DNA from: an uncultured Acetatifactor sp.
Lineage (GTDB): Bacteria; Bacillota; Clostridia; Lachnospirales; Lachnospiraceae
Assembly: GCA_910586835.1 (NCBI GenBank)
Contig: CAJUJU010000003.1
Coordinates: 89,920 to 109,407 of the forward strand
Length of the DNA stretch: 19,488 bases
Reading direction: 5' to 3'
Both the position numbers and the translations under genes were made by a program. Of the stretch, positions 1 through 7,149 are shown in pieces (position 1 is the first letter of the stretch; every line of letters begins with the position of its first letter). Under the pieces are notes generated by a model. It was not told the origin of the DNA. It saw only the letters and a program-made list of their open reading frames with translations, and did no database searches.

Positions 1-178
1 GACATTTGATTTTCAGTAGTAGCTTAGCGAAAAAATCAGAGAGCGCGAAGCGCGGAAATTGCGAAGCAATTTGATTTTTGAGCAGCCATGCGGGAGACAA
101 GAAAATCAAGCGGCTGCGAAGCAGACATTTGATTTTCAGTAGTAGCTTAGCGAAAAAATCAGAGAGCGCGAAGCGCGG
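1..178. repeat. 55-bp direct repeat, two identical copies
   Basis: Bases 1-55 and 124-178 are identical over 55 bp, with a period of 123 bp. The first copy may extend beyond the window edge. Each copy contains an inverted pair (TGATTTT ... AAAAAATCA) and ends in a GCGC-GAA-GCGC mini-hairpin. The spacer adds AAATTGC-GAA-GCAATTT (56-72), TTGATTTT (71-78) with AAAATCAA (102-109), and CTGC-GAA-GCAG (114-124). The last 17 bp of the unit recur alone at 378-394. The recurring stem-GAA-stem pattern implies structured non-coding DNA or RNA. A reading frame runs through it but only translates the repeats. The function is unknown. From general familiarity, similar repeats occur between genes in Lachnospiraceae genomes, but I cannot confirm that here. 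Confidence 0.85.
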
Positions 179-180
179 TT

Positions 181-321
181 CGGGAGTCCCACCTGTCTGT
201 CACTTTGTTCGACACGCTTTCGCTTGGGTTCATGCAGCAGCGGATGCTAAGCTCGAAGGGACCTCGCTAAGCACCGGCGCATGGAACAGTCTCACAAAGC
301 GACAGACAGGCGAGCCTCCCC
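181..321. repeat. 141-bp imperfect palindromic element
   Basis: The arms are 181-208 and 294-321. They are inverted complements at 23 of 28 positions, including an uninterrupted 10-bp core (CCTGTCTGTC with GACAGACAGG). Inside the spacer a second pair, GTTCATGC (left) with GCATGGAAC (right, one-base bulge), continues the stem. The centre has two GCTAAGC heptamers that are complementary to the AGCTTAGC in the 55-bp repeat upstream. No transposase and no clear target-site duplication are visible. It could be a MITE-like or REP-like palindrome, or a large intergenic RNA hairpin. Confidence 0.7.
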
Positions 322-445
322 GGAAACCAGCTGAGTTATTGATGTAGGGGCATAAGTGAAAATTACGGGGTAGGTCGGAGAGCGCGAAGCGCGGCCTTAT
401 AAATTTAGATGAAAAAAATTGTGACGATAGGGAGGAAGAGGAAAG
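322..445. other. Gene-free region upstream of rfbC
   Basis: This stretch links the palindrome to rfbC. It contains the third, short copy of the GAGAGCGCGAAGCGCGG unit at 378-394, then an AT-rich segment with TATAAA at 398-403 that might serve as a -10 box. No good -35 hexamer lies at the right distance, so I do not call a promoter. GGAGG at 431-435 and GAGGA at 438-442 are the ribosome binding sequences for rfbC. Nothing else is visible. Confidence 0.5.
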
Positions 446-997
446 ATGGGAAAGATGACGGTGGAGACCTGTGAGATTGAGGGGCTGAAGATTATTACCC
501 CGGCGGTTTTTGGAGATGCCCGGGGATATTTTTTTGAGGCGTATCAATATGAGGATTATAAGGCGGCAGGGATTCCTGATGTCTTTGTGCAGGACAATCA
601 GTCGGCATCCAGAGGGGGTGTGCTGAGAGGGCTGCATTTTCAGATCCAGCATCCCCAGGCCAAGCTTGTCAGAGTGCTTCGGGGAGAAGTGTTCGATGTG
701 GCGGTGGATCTGAGGAAGGGCTCGCCTACCTACGGCCAATGGCACGGAGAATTGCTGTCGGAGGAAAATAAGAAACAGTTTTTTGTGCCGGAGCATTTTG
801 CTCATGGCTTTCTCGTGCTTTCCGACTATGCCGAATTCTTTTATAAATGTACGGATTATTATCATCCGGGAGACGAGGGCGGGATCATGTACAATGACCC
901 GGCTATCGGCATTCAGTGGCCGATAAGGGAGGGAATGGAGCTTATTTTTTCGGAGAGAGATACCAAGTGGGGCGGGATTGACAGCCTGGAAAAATAA
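446..997 (+). CDS. rfbC: dTDP-4-dehydrorhamnose 3,5-epimerase (RmlC)
   Basis: This cytoplasmic enzyme converts dTDP-4-dehydro-6-deoxy-glucose to dTDP-4-dehydro-rhamnose, the third step in dTDP-L-rhamnose synthesis. The 183-residue product has the usual family length and a single cupin fold. Visible family motifs are GDARGYFFEAY (23-33), GVLRGLHFQ (58-66, with the catalytic His at 64), the PEHFAHGFLVLSD segment (115-127), and FFYKCTDYY (131-139), which supplies the active-site Tyr. The start at ATG 446 is served by a purine-rich GGAGGAAGAGGA stretch; an in-frame ATG at 455 is an alternative. The other rhamnose genes (rmlA, rmlB, rmlD) are not in the window. The gene leads the export operon, with 34 bases to the next start, which suggests a rhamnose-containing glycan. 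Confidence 0.95.
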   Translation: MGKMTVETCEIEGLKIITPAVFGDARGYFFEAYQYEDYKAAGIPDVFVQDNQSASRGGVLRGLHFQIQHPQAKLVRVLRGEVFDVAVDLRKGSPTYGQWHGELLSEENKKQFFVPEHFAHGFLVLSDYAEFFYKCTDYYHPGDEGGIMYNDPAIGIQWPIREGMELIFSERDTKWGGIDSLEK

Positions 998-1001
998 AAT
1001 A

Positions 1002-1034
1002 GCCTGCTTTGGCGGGCAGATGGGAGTTAGTGTG
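1002..1034 (+). promoter_or_regulatory. Hairpin plus ribosome binding site, copy A
   Basis: GCCTGC-TTTG-GCGGGC (1002-1017) forms a 6-bp stem with a tetraloop. It is followed directly by AGATGGGAGTTA and a GTG start at 1032. The GGGAG at 1022-1026 sits five bases before GTG 1032, so I place the permease start there rather than at the in-frame ATG 978 (inside rfbC) or ATG 1020. A near-copy stands before the gene at 7147. Confidence 0.6.
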
Positions 1035-2018
1035 AAAATCAGCAAAAAAGGCGGGATAGCCATATTTTCGCTTCTGGGACTGGCCCTGGCGGTTATCATT
1101 ATAGTGCATGAGAATACAGGTCCTGCCGCAGACCCGCAGCAGGAGCTGATTAAAAAAGTGATTTCCTGTGCCGTTATTCTGGCAGCCTGCATCATCTTTG
1201 CCAGGTGGTATGAAAAATTCACCACGCTTCCGGTGGAGCTTTTTCAAAACAGGCATCTGATCTGGAAGCTGGCAAAGAACGACTTTAAAAAGCGGTATGC
1301 GGGCTCTTATATGGGAGCGGTCTGGGCTATGATTCAACCGGTTGTGACCGTGGCCATGTACTATATTGTGTTCGATAAGATTATGGGCAACGGGATCAAC
1401 CGGGGGACGGGAGATGTTCCGTTTGTACTTTTTCTGACGGCCGGACTGGTGCCATGGTTCTATTTCAGCGAAGCGCTGAATAACGGAACCAATGCCATGC
1501 TGGAATATAATTATCTGGTGAAAAAGGTGGTATTTAAGATCAGTGTGCTTCCGATCATTAAGATTATAGCCGCCACCTTTATTCATGTATTTTTTATCTG
1601 TGTGCTGCTGGTGGTGGCGTCCATTTACGGCTATTATCCGACGGTGTATACCGTGCAGATATTTTACTACAGTGCCTGTCTTTTTATTTTTGTTCTGGCA
1701 CTCTGCTATACCACATGCTCTGTGGTAGTATTTTTTAAGGATTTGTCACAGATCATTAATATTGCTCTGCAGATCGGCATGTGGGCGACTCCTATTTTGT
1801 GGAATATTGACGGACTCAGCGAGGGTTGGGTGATCTTTCTGAAGCTGAATCCGTTGGTATATATTGTAAATGGGTATCGGAGCGCGGTGTATGAGAGGGA
1901 ATGGTTTTTTACAGATTTCTTTTCCACCATGTATTTCTGGATAATCACGGTGATTTTATTTGGCATCGGCGGAGCGGTATTCAGGCGCTTGAAGGTGCAT
2001 TTCGCAGATGTATTGTAA
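1032..2018 (+). CDS. wzm: Polysaccharide ABC exporter, permease subunit (Wzm/TagG-like)
   Basis: This is the membrane subunit of an ABC-2 transporter that moves a finished polyprenyl-linked glycan across the cytoplasmic membrane, working with the ATPase at 3552-5021. From the GTG start it has 328 residues. The ABC2_membrane core runs from about residue 76 (the LIWKLAKNDFKKRYAGSYMG amphipathic interface helix) to the end. About six membrane segments are visible, near 100-117, 131-147, 176-199, 209-232, 241-258 and 300-317. The first 75 residues are unusual: they contain two additional hydrophobic segments (about 9-25 and 43-57), where typical Wzm or TagG proteins of about 260 residues begin directly at the interface helix. 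It lies 34 bases after rfbC and is almost certainly co-transcribed. A teichoic-acid-type substrate cannot be excluded from this protein alone. Confidence 0.88.
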   Translation: MKISKKGGIAIFSLLGLALAVIIIVHENTGPAADPQQELIKKVISCAVILAACIIFARWYEKFTTLPVELFQNRHLIWKLAKNDFKKRYAGSYMGAVWAMIQPVVTVAMYYIVFDKIMGNGINRGTGDVPFVLFLTAGLVPWFYFSEALNNGTNAMLEYNYLVKKVVFKISVLPIIKIIAATFIHVFFICVLLVVASIYGYYPTVYTVQIFYYSACLFIFVLALCYTTCSVVVFFKDLSQIINIALQIGMWATPILWNIDGLSEGWVIFLKLNPLVYIVNGYRSAVYEREWFFTDFFSTMYFWIITVILFGIGGAVFRRLKVHFADVL

Positions 2019-2029
2019 GGAGGAAAGTG
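2017..2029 (+). promoter_or_regulatory. Ribosome binding site fixing the start at 2030
   Basis: AAGGAGG at 2017-2023 overlaps the permease stop codon (TAA 2016-2018) and lies six bases before ATG 2030. The same frame is open upstream into the permease gene, but this strong site places the true start at 2030 and suggests translational coupling. Confidence 0.8.
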
Positions 2030-3529
2030 ATGAGGGGATTGAAAAAGGCAATGAAATGGAAACCTGACGCACGGCTGGTGGCCGGAATGGCGTTTGCTGC
2101 ATTTGTGCTTCTGATGATACCGCTGCTGCGAATTGCGATTTATTCGGTTCCATATTATGACGACTATAAATTTGGCGGATTCGTAAAGGGCTTTCTTACA
2201 CAGGAAAGAAGTCTGAGGAGTGCCTTGCAGGGAGCGTTATACTGTACGAAAACAAACTGGTATGCATGGCAGGGAACGTATTCTGCCAGCTTCTTAAATT
2301 CACTGATGCCAATGGTATGGGGAGAACAGTACTATTTTTTAGGGGTAGTGTTTCTGATTTTGGTATTACCCGTGTCGATAATGGTGCTGGTCAAGGTGCT
2401 GCTTCATGATGTGCTGAAGGCGGACTGGCCTTCCTGCGTTGCGATGCAGGCCGCAATGGCGGCTATGGCAGTAGTGCTTTTGTATTCCCCCCAGCAGGGG
2501 TTTTACTGGTATGTAGGCGGAATGAGCTATGTGGGAATGCATTCTTTTCTTATGCTGACGATTGCGGCATGGATTAAGCTTTTGGTCGGGGCAGGCAGAG
2601 TCAAAGCAATTTTATTGATGCTATGGTCCCTGGTCGGGGCAGCATTGGCGGGGGGCGCTACCTATGTGACGGCTCTTCAGGGTCTGTTAATCTGTCTTGG
2701 GCTTGTGGGACTGGGAGCAATTTTGCGGAGCAGACGCACATGGCTGTTAGTACCGTCGTTGTTGGTTTACGGATATGGCTTTTTTAAAAATGTTACGGCG
2801 CCCGGGAACCAGGTGCGGGCCCGCTGGTATGTCGGGTGGGGGTATCCGCCCATAGAGGCTGTGTTCCGCTCCTTTTTGGAGGCATTCAGCCATTTAGGTG
2901 AGTTTTCCGGATGGATCACGTTGGCGTGTCTGATTCTTTTTGCTCCGATCGTCTGGCGCATGGTGTGTATGTCTAAATTTTCATTTCGGCTGCCGGGTCT
3001 GGTGCTTGCCGCATCCTTTTGTCTCTATGCGACGGGATTCACGCCCACGCTTTATGCCATGGGACATGGCGGCTATGGCAGAGTTTTAAATTGTGTAAAG
3101 ATTACCTATCAGATTTTGTTGATTATAAATGAGGTGTATTGGCTGGGATGGCTGAGGGGGGTTCTGGATAGAAAAGGAAAGACTGTTTCAGGCAGAGGCG
3201 CGGTCTGGTGGTTTTATCCGCTTATGGGCGCAGTCATGCTGTTTATTTTTGCCTTTTTATCGCGCAGTCAGGCGGGATGTTATTCTTCTTATGGAGCATA
3301 CTATTTTGTTCATACGGGAGAAGCGTATAATTTTTACCAGGAATACAAAAATCGAATAGAGACTATTGTAAACGGTGGGCCGGATGTAGTTGTAAAGCCA
3401 TATGTTTACAAGCCATGGTTTCTTTTCATAAAGGATCTGGGGGAAGACCCGATGATGGATGAAAATCAGTCTATGGCCGCATGGTACGGTAAAAATTCCA
3501 TATCGTGCATTTCGGAAACGCAGGAATAA
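2030..3529 (+). CDS. Polytopic membrane protein, DUF6056/GT-C-like
   Basis: This 499-residue integral membrane protein has roughly ten or more hydrophobic segments, the first at about 16-38. Straight after that helix comes PYYDDYKFGG (41-50). An acidic pair in the first external loop is where GT-C glycosyltransferases carry their catalytic acid. Later features are YSPQQGFYWYVGGMSY and a soluble tail with the pattern VKPYVYKPWF and MAAWYGKNSI. The overall look matches my memory of the DUF6056 family, whose function is not established. I infer a possible extracytoplasmic glycosyltransferase using a polyprenyl-phosphate sugar, perhaps adding side groups after export. It lies between the permease and ATPase genes, 11 bases after the former, which ties it to the same glycan. 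It could instead be an accessory export or polymerase-like protein. Confidence 0.65.
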   Translation: MRGLKKAMKWKPDARLVAGMAFAAFVLLMIPLLRIAIYSVPYYDDYKFGGFVKGFLTQERSLRSALQGALYCTKTNWYAWQGTYSASFLNSLMPMVWGEQYYFLGVVFLILVLPVSIMVLVKVLLHDVLKADWPSCVAMQAAMAAMAVVLLYSPQQGFYWYVGGMSYVGMHSFLMLTIAAWIKLLVGAGRVKAILLMLWSLVGAALAGGATYVTALQGLLICLGLVGLGAILRSRRTWLLVPSLLVYGYGFFKNVTAPGNQVRARWYVGWGYPPIEAVFRSFLEAFSHLGEFSGWITLACLILFAPIVWRMVCMSKFSFRLPGLVLAASFCLYATGFTPTLYAMGHGGYGRVLNCVKITYQILLIINEVYWLGWLRGVLDRKGKTVSGRGAVWWFYPLMGAVMLFIFAFLSRSQAGCYSSYGAYYFVHTGEAYNFYQEYKNRIETIVNGGPDVVVKPYVYKPWFLFIKDLGEDPMMDENQSMAAWYGKNSISCISETQE

Positions 3530-3551
3530 AGCGCCGGATAGAGGTAAGGGT

Positions 3552-5021
3552 ATGGAAGAAAAAGAGGTTCGGATCAGGATTCACGAGGTGGATGTGCCGG
3601 CTATCGAAGTGCGGGATGTAGAGAAAATTTACAAGCTGTATGACAGGCCCAGAGACCGGGTGAAGGAGGCCTTCGGGCTGGGGAAAAAGCAGACCCATAA
3701 GCTCCATTATGCCCTGAAGGGCGTGAGTATGAATATTTACAAGGGTGAGACTGTGGGAATCATCGGTACTAACGGTTCCGGGAAATCCACCATACTGAAG
3801 ATCATCACCGGCGTACTGACGCCCACCTCGGGAGAGGTGAGGGTGGACGGCAGAATTTCTGCACTGCTGGAGCTGGGCGCCGGTTTTAATCAGGAGTATA
3901 ACGGAATCGAAAATGTGTATCTGAACGGTACGATGATGGGGTTTTCCGAGAAGGAAATCGACGAAAAGCTCCCGGATATCCTGGAGTTTGCGGATATCGG
4001 AGATTATGTGTATCAGCCGGTAAAGACGTATTCCAGCGGAATGTTTGTGCGGTTGGCCTTTGCCGTGGCAATCAATATTGAGCCGGAAATTTTGATCGTT
4101 GATGAGGCACTTTCCGTAGGAGATGTGTTTTTTCAGGCGAAATGCTACCATAAATTCGAGGAGTTTAAAAAGCTGGGAAAGACAATTGTCTTTGTGAGCC
4201 ATGATTTGAGCAGCATCAGTAAGTACTGTGACCGTGTCTTTCTGTTGAACAGGGGCGCGCTTCTGGGAGAGGGCGCTCCCAAGGAGATGATTGACGCGTA
4301 CAAGAGAGTGCTGGTGGGGCAGTATGAGGTGCCGGAAAAGCAGGAAAATAATGAGCTGCTGGAGGATCCGGAGCTGCGCAGGGCTGCATTAAAAAGAGCA
4401 GTCGGAAATAAGGGGGATTCTTCCCGGGAGGAAGAAAAGCATGCATCGAAGCATGGGGACGAAACATCTGACGGAGTACAGTCCCAGGGGAAAGCGTCCG
4501 GCACAAATGCGGCACATTCTGGTGCAGAATTGGAGTCCCCAGATGCCCTGTCTGCGGCAGAGAAAAACCCGAATGCGCTGGAGTACGGTACAGGCCAGGC
4601 CAGAATCGTGGAATACTATGTCACGGATGACCGGGGCGTTCGGACGACAGCCGTTATCAAGGGCAGCCAGTTTACCTTGCATATGCGGGTGGAATTTGGG
4701 GAACATATACCGGCGCCGATCTTTGCCTTTTCTTTTAAGGATGTGATCGGAACGGAGATAACAGGTACAAATACCATGATTGAAAAGGCCTATTTGGAGA
4801 GCGGCGAACCGGGACAGGTCAAGAATATCACTTTTACACAGAAGATGAGCCTTCAGGGGGGAGAATATCTGCTCTCCATGGGGGTAACGGGATATAATGG
4901 GGACACCTTCGAGGTATATCACAGACTTTATGATGTCATGAATCTCACGGTGGTCTCTGACAAAAATACAGTGGGATATTACGATATGGATTCCGTGGTG
5001 TCCGTGACGGATGCGAGGTAG
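3552..5021 (+). CDS. wzt: Polysaccharide ABC exporter ATPase with Wzt-type carbohydrate-binding domain
   Basis: This 489-residue ATPase partners the permease at 1032. The nucleotide-binding domain covers about 14-255: Walker A GTNGSGKST (72-80), a YSSGM signature (160-164) in place of LSGGQ, as usual in this subfamily, Walker B ILIVDEA (180-186) and switch His at 217. After a hydrophilic, low-complexity linker of about 85 residues (260-345), a beta-rich C-terminal domain follows (about 346-489, beginning ARIVEYYVTDDRGVRT). It resembles the Wzt C-terminal domain that in E. coli O8/O9a binds the capped non-reducing end of the chain before export. The start is ATG 3552, with GAGG seven bases upstream; an in-frame extension overlaps the previous gene and is rejected. 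Only 3 bases separate its stop from the next gene, a candidate capping enzyme. Confidence 0.9.
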   Translation: MEEKEVRIRIHEVDVPAIEVRDVEKIYKLYDRPRDRVKEAFGLGKKQTHKLHYALKGVSMNIYKGETVGIIGTNGSGKSTILKIITGVLTPTSGEVRVDGRISALLELGAGFNQEYNGIENVYLNGTMMGFSEKEIDEKLPDILEFADIGDYVYQPVKTYSSGMFVRLAFAVAINIEPEILIVDEALSVGDVFFQAKCYHKFEEFKKLGKTIVFVSHDLSSISKYCDRVFLLNRGALLGEGAPKEMIDAYKRVLVGQYEVPEKQENNELLEDPELRRAALKRAVGNKGDSSREEEKHASKHGDETSDGVQSQGKASGTNAAHSGAELESPDALSAAEKNPNALEYGTGQARIVEYYVTDDRGVRTTAVIKGSQFTLHMRVEFGEHIPAPIFAFSFKDVIGTEITGTNTMIEKAYLESGEPGQVKNITFTQKMSLQGGEYLLSMGVTGYNGDTFEVYHRLYDVMNLTVVSDKNTVGYYDMDSVVSVTDAR

Positions 5022-5024
5022 CTT

Positions 5025-7076
5025 ATGACAGAAGAGATCGGCAGTGTAAAACTGGATTACAGCAAATATCCGGGGAAGGATTATTACTGTGACGGAGGAG
5101 TGGAGGATGAAATTCTTGAGATTGTAAAAAAGCACTCTCCCGCCGAATACGGAAAAGTAATTGAGGAGCGCAGAAGCTGGCCGGTTCTCTATCATTTGTC
5201 GCCGCTTCGAGAGAATATTGTGGACTGGCTCCCCATGAAAAACACGGACCGGGTTTTGGAGGTGGGAAGCGGCTGCGGAGCTGTCACAGGGGCTCTGGCC
5301 AGGAAGGCCGGAAGTGTGACCTGCGTGGAGCTTTCAAAAAAGAGAAGCCTGATCAATGCAAACCGTCACAAAGAATGCAACAATGTGACGATTCATGTGG
5401 GGAATTTTAAGGATATTGAACCGGAACTTCCAAAGGATTTCGACTATATCTGCCTGATCGGCGTTTTTGAATATGCGCAGAGCTACATCGGAGGAGACAC
5501 ACCCTTTCATGATTTTGTCAAAATTCTGCTGCCTCATCTGGCGGAGGGCGGAAGGCTTGTCATTGCTCTGGAAAACAAGTACGGACTGAAATACTTTGCC
5601 GGCTGCAGGGAGGATCATCTGGGGACCTGGTTTTCCGGAATTGAAAATTACGCCGACGGCGGAGGCGTGCGCACCTTCAGCAGGAACGGACTGGAAAAGA
5701 TTTTGAAGAGCAGCGGAGCCGGGGAAACGCATTTCTATTATCCGTACCCGGATTATAAGTTTATGACGGCGCTGTACAGTGATGTCTATCTTCCCGGAAA
5801 GGGGGAGCTTACCAACAATTTCCGGAATTTTGACAGGGACAGAATGCTTCTGTTCGACGAAAAAAATGCATTCGACGGAATTGTGGAGGATGACCTTTTC
5901 CCTGTGTTTTCCAATTCCTTTGTTGTGGTGACAGGAAGGGAACCGGATGTAAAGTATGTGAAATACTCCAACGACCGTGCGCCGGAATATGCCGTGAGAA
6001 CAGAGATCGGAAGAACAGGAAATGAGATCCGGGTCAGAAAATATCCTTTGAATCCGGAGTCAAGGGAGCATGTGCGGGGGATGGCGGCGGCCTGCGGAAG
6101 GCTGACAGAACGGTATGCGGGAGGCAGACTGGAGGTAAATCGCTGTGAGCTGGCAGAGGAGGGAGAGGATGTTTTTGCCTGCTTTGAGTATGTACAGGGT
6201 ACGCCGCTTTCCGAATTGATGGATCAGTGCCTTGAGAGGGATGATCTGGAAGGATTTCACAAATATTTCCGGGAATATGTGGAGCGCATCGGGTATCACA
6301 GTGAGTACCCGGCGGCGGATTTTGATCTGATTTTTTCAAATATCCTTGTGGATCAGGACAGGTGGACGCTGATCGACTATGAATGGACCTTTGGAAAGCC
6401 CATGGACACTGGAGAGCTTGCTTTTCGGGCGGTTTATTGTTACCTTTTGGAGAATGAAAAGAGAAAAAAGCTGAATTTGGATCGGATTCTGGAATCGCTT
6501 CACATTACGGAAGAGGATGCAGAGCGTTACCGGGAGCAGGAGCGGGAATTCCAGAAGTTTGTCACCGGAAATCGGATGGCCATGGCCGAGATACGGGATT
6601 TGCTGGGCTGTCGGATGATGGTTCCGCAGAAGCAGGCGGAGAAGTACCAGGACTCCGAGGCAGTGAATCGCGTCCAGATTTATGAAGACAGAGGAGAGGG
6701 TTTCCGAGAGGAGGAGTCACGTTTTGTCCCCGAAGCGTACCAGGGGGAAAACCGGATTGAGCTGGAGCTTACTGTGAGCGGCGAGGTGCAGGTTTTAAGG
6801 ATTGATCCGGCCTTCGACAGCTGCGTGGTGAGAATAGAAGAGATGACATTTAACGGGGAACCGGTGCCTCTTGAGAAAAAGAAGGTGCTTCAGGTAAATG
6901 GGAGAATTGCCAGGCCGGCAACCTTGATTTTCCCCACCACAGATCCCAATATCAACATTGACCTGCGCAGGCTCTCAAGACAGCCGGAAAACAGTCTGCG
7001 CCTGTGTATGGAGATTGTGCGGCTTTCGACGGCCATGGCGCAGGAGATGGCCGATGCGGTTAAGAAGCTGATTTGA
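5025..7076 (+). CDS. WbdD-like methyltransferase-kinase fusion, candidate chain-capping enzyme
   Basis: This 683-residue multidomain protein begins with a class I SAM methyltransferase (about 55-255): motif I VLEVGSGCG (77-85), a ribose-binding acid at E102 (CVELS), and DYICLIGVFEY (140-150). A kinase-like domain of the APH/WbdD type follows (about 310-500). It has a likely beta-3 lysine in RVRKYP (336-341), a hinge at FEYVQG (387-392), a catalytic loop FDLIFSN with D434 and N439, and a metal-binding D451 in LIDYEW. All key kinase residues are therefore present, although the usual HGD is replaced by DFD. A helical link (495-545) leads to a beta-rich domain (about 570-668) that I cannot name. 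E. coli WbdD (MTase plus kinase, about 700 residues) caps O9a chains and stops growth. The gene starts 3 bases after the Wzt gene (RBS GAGG 5015-5018). Capping here is inferred; methylation or phosphorylation of an internal residue is possible. Confidence 0.75.
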   Translation: MTEEIGSVKLDYSKYPGKDYYCDGGVEDEILEIVKKHSPAEYGKVIEERRSWPVLYHLSPLRENIVDWLPMKNTDRVLEVGSGCGAVTGALARKAGSVTCVELSKKRSLINANRHKECNNVTIHVGNFKDIEPELPKDFDYICLIGVFEYAQSYIGGDTPFHDFVKILLPHLAEGGRLVIALENKYGLKYFAGCREDHLGTWFSGIENYADGGGVRTFSRNGLEKILKSSGAGETHFYYPYPDYKFMTALYSDVYLPGKGELTNNFRNFDRDRMLLFDEKNAFDGIVEDDLFPVFSNSFVVVTGREPDVKYVKYSNDRAPEYAVRTEIGRTGNEIRVRKYPLNPESREHVRGMAAACGRLTERYAGGRLEVNRCELAEEGEDVFACFEYVQGTPLSELMDQCLERDDLEGFHKYFREYVERIGYHSEYPAADFDLIFSNILVDQDRWTLIDYEWTFGKPMDTGELAFRAVYCYLLENEKRKKLNLDRILESLHITEEDAERYREQEREFQKFVTGNRMAMAEIRDLLGCRMMVPQKQAEKYQDSEAVNRVQIYEDRGEGFREEESRFVPEAYQGENRIELELTVSGEVQVLRIDPAFDSCVVRIEEMTFNGEPVPLEKKKVLQVNGRIARPATLIFPTTDPNINIDLRRLSRQPENSLRLCMEIVRLSTAMAQEMADAVKKLI

Positions 7077-7116
7077 ATGCCCTTCAACGCGAAATCTTCA
7101 CAGCCCTGATTTATAT

Positions 7117-7149
7117 GCCCGCCAGGGCGGGCAGACGGGAGTTAAAGTG
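7117..7149 (+). promoter_or_regulatory. Hairpin plus ribosome binding site, copy B
   Basis: GCCCGC-CAGG-GCGGGC (7117-7132) forms a 6-bp stem with a tetraloop, followed by AGACGGGAGTTA and a GTG start at 7147. Over 28 bases it matches copy A (1002-1029) except at five positions. Four of these lie in or next to the loop or keep the stem paired (a U-G pair becomes C-G). GGGAG at 7137-7141 is five bases before the GTG. Confidence 0.6.

Noticed and set aside
1..178. CRISPR array
   Set aside because: Only two identical 55-bp copies, with a spacer that is itself full of related hairpins; no regular repeat-spacer series and no cas genes.
78..347. An open frame of about 89 codons across the repeat region
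   Set aside because: It only translates the 55-bp repeat and palindrome, has no convincing ribosome binding site and no protein-like composition.
230..1225. Long antisense open frame over rfbC and the repeats
   Set aside because: It runs opposite rfbC, whose motifs are unmistakable; no ribosome binding site or recognisable domain.
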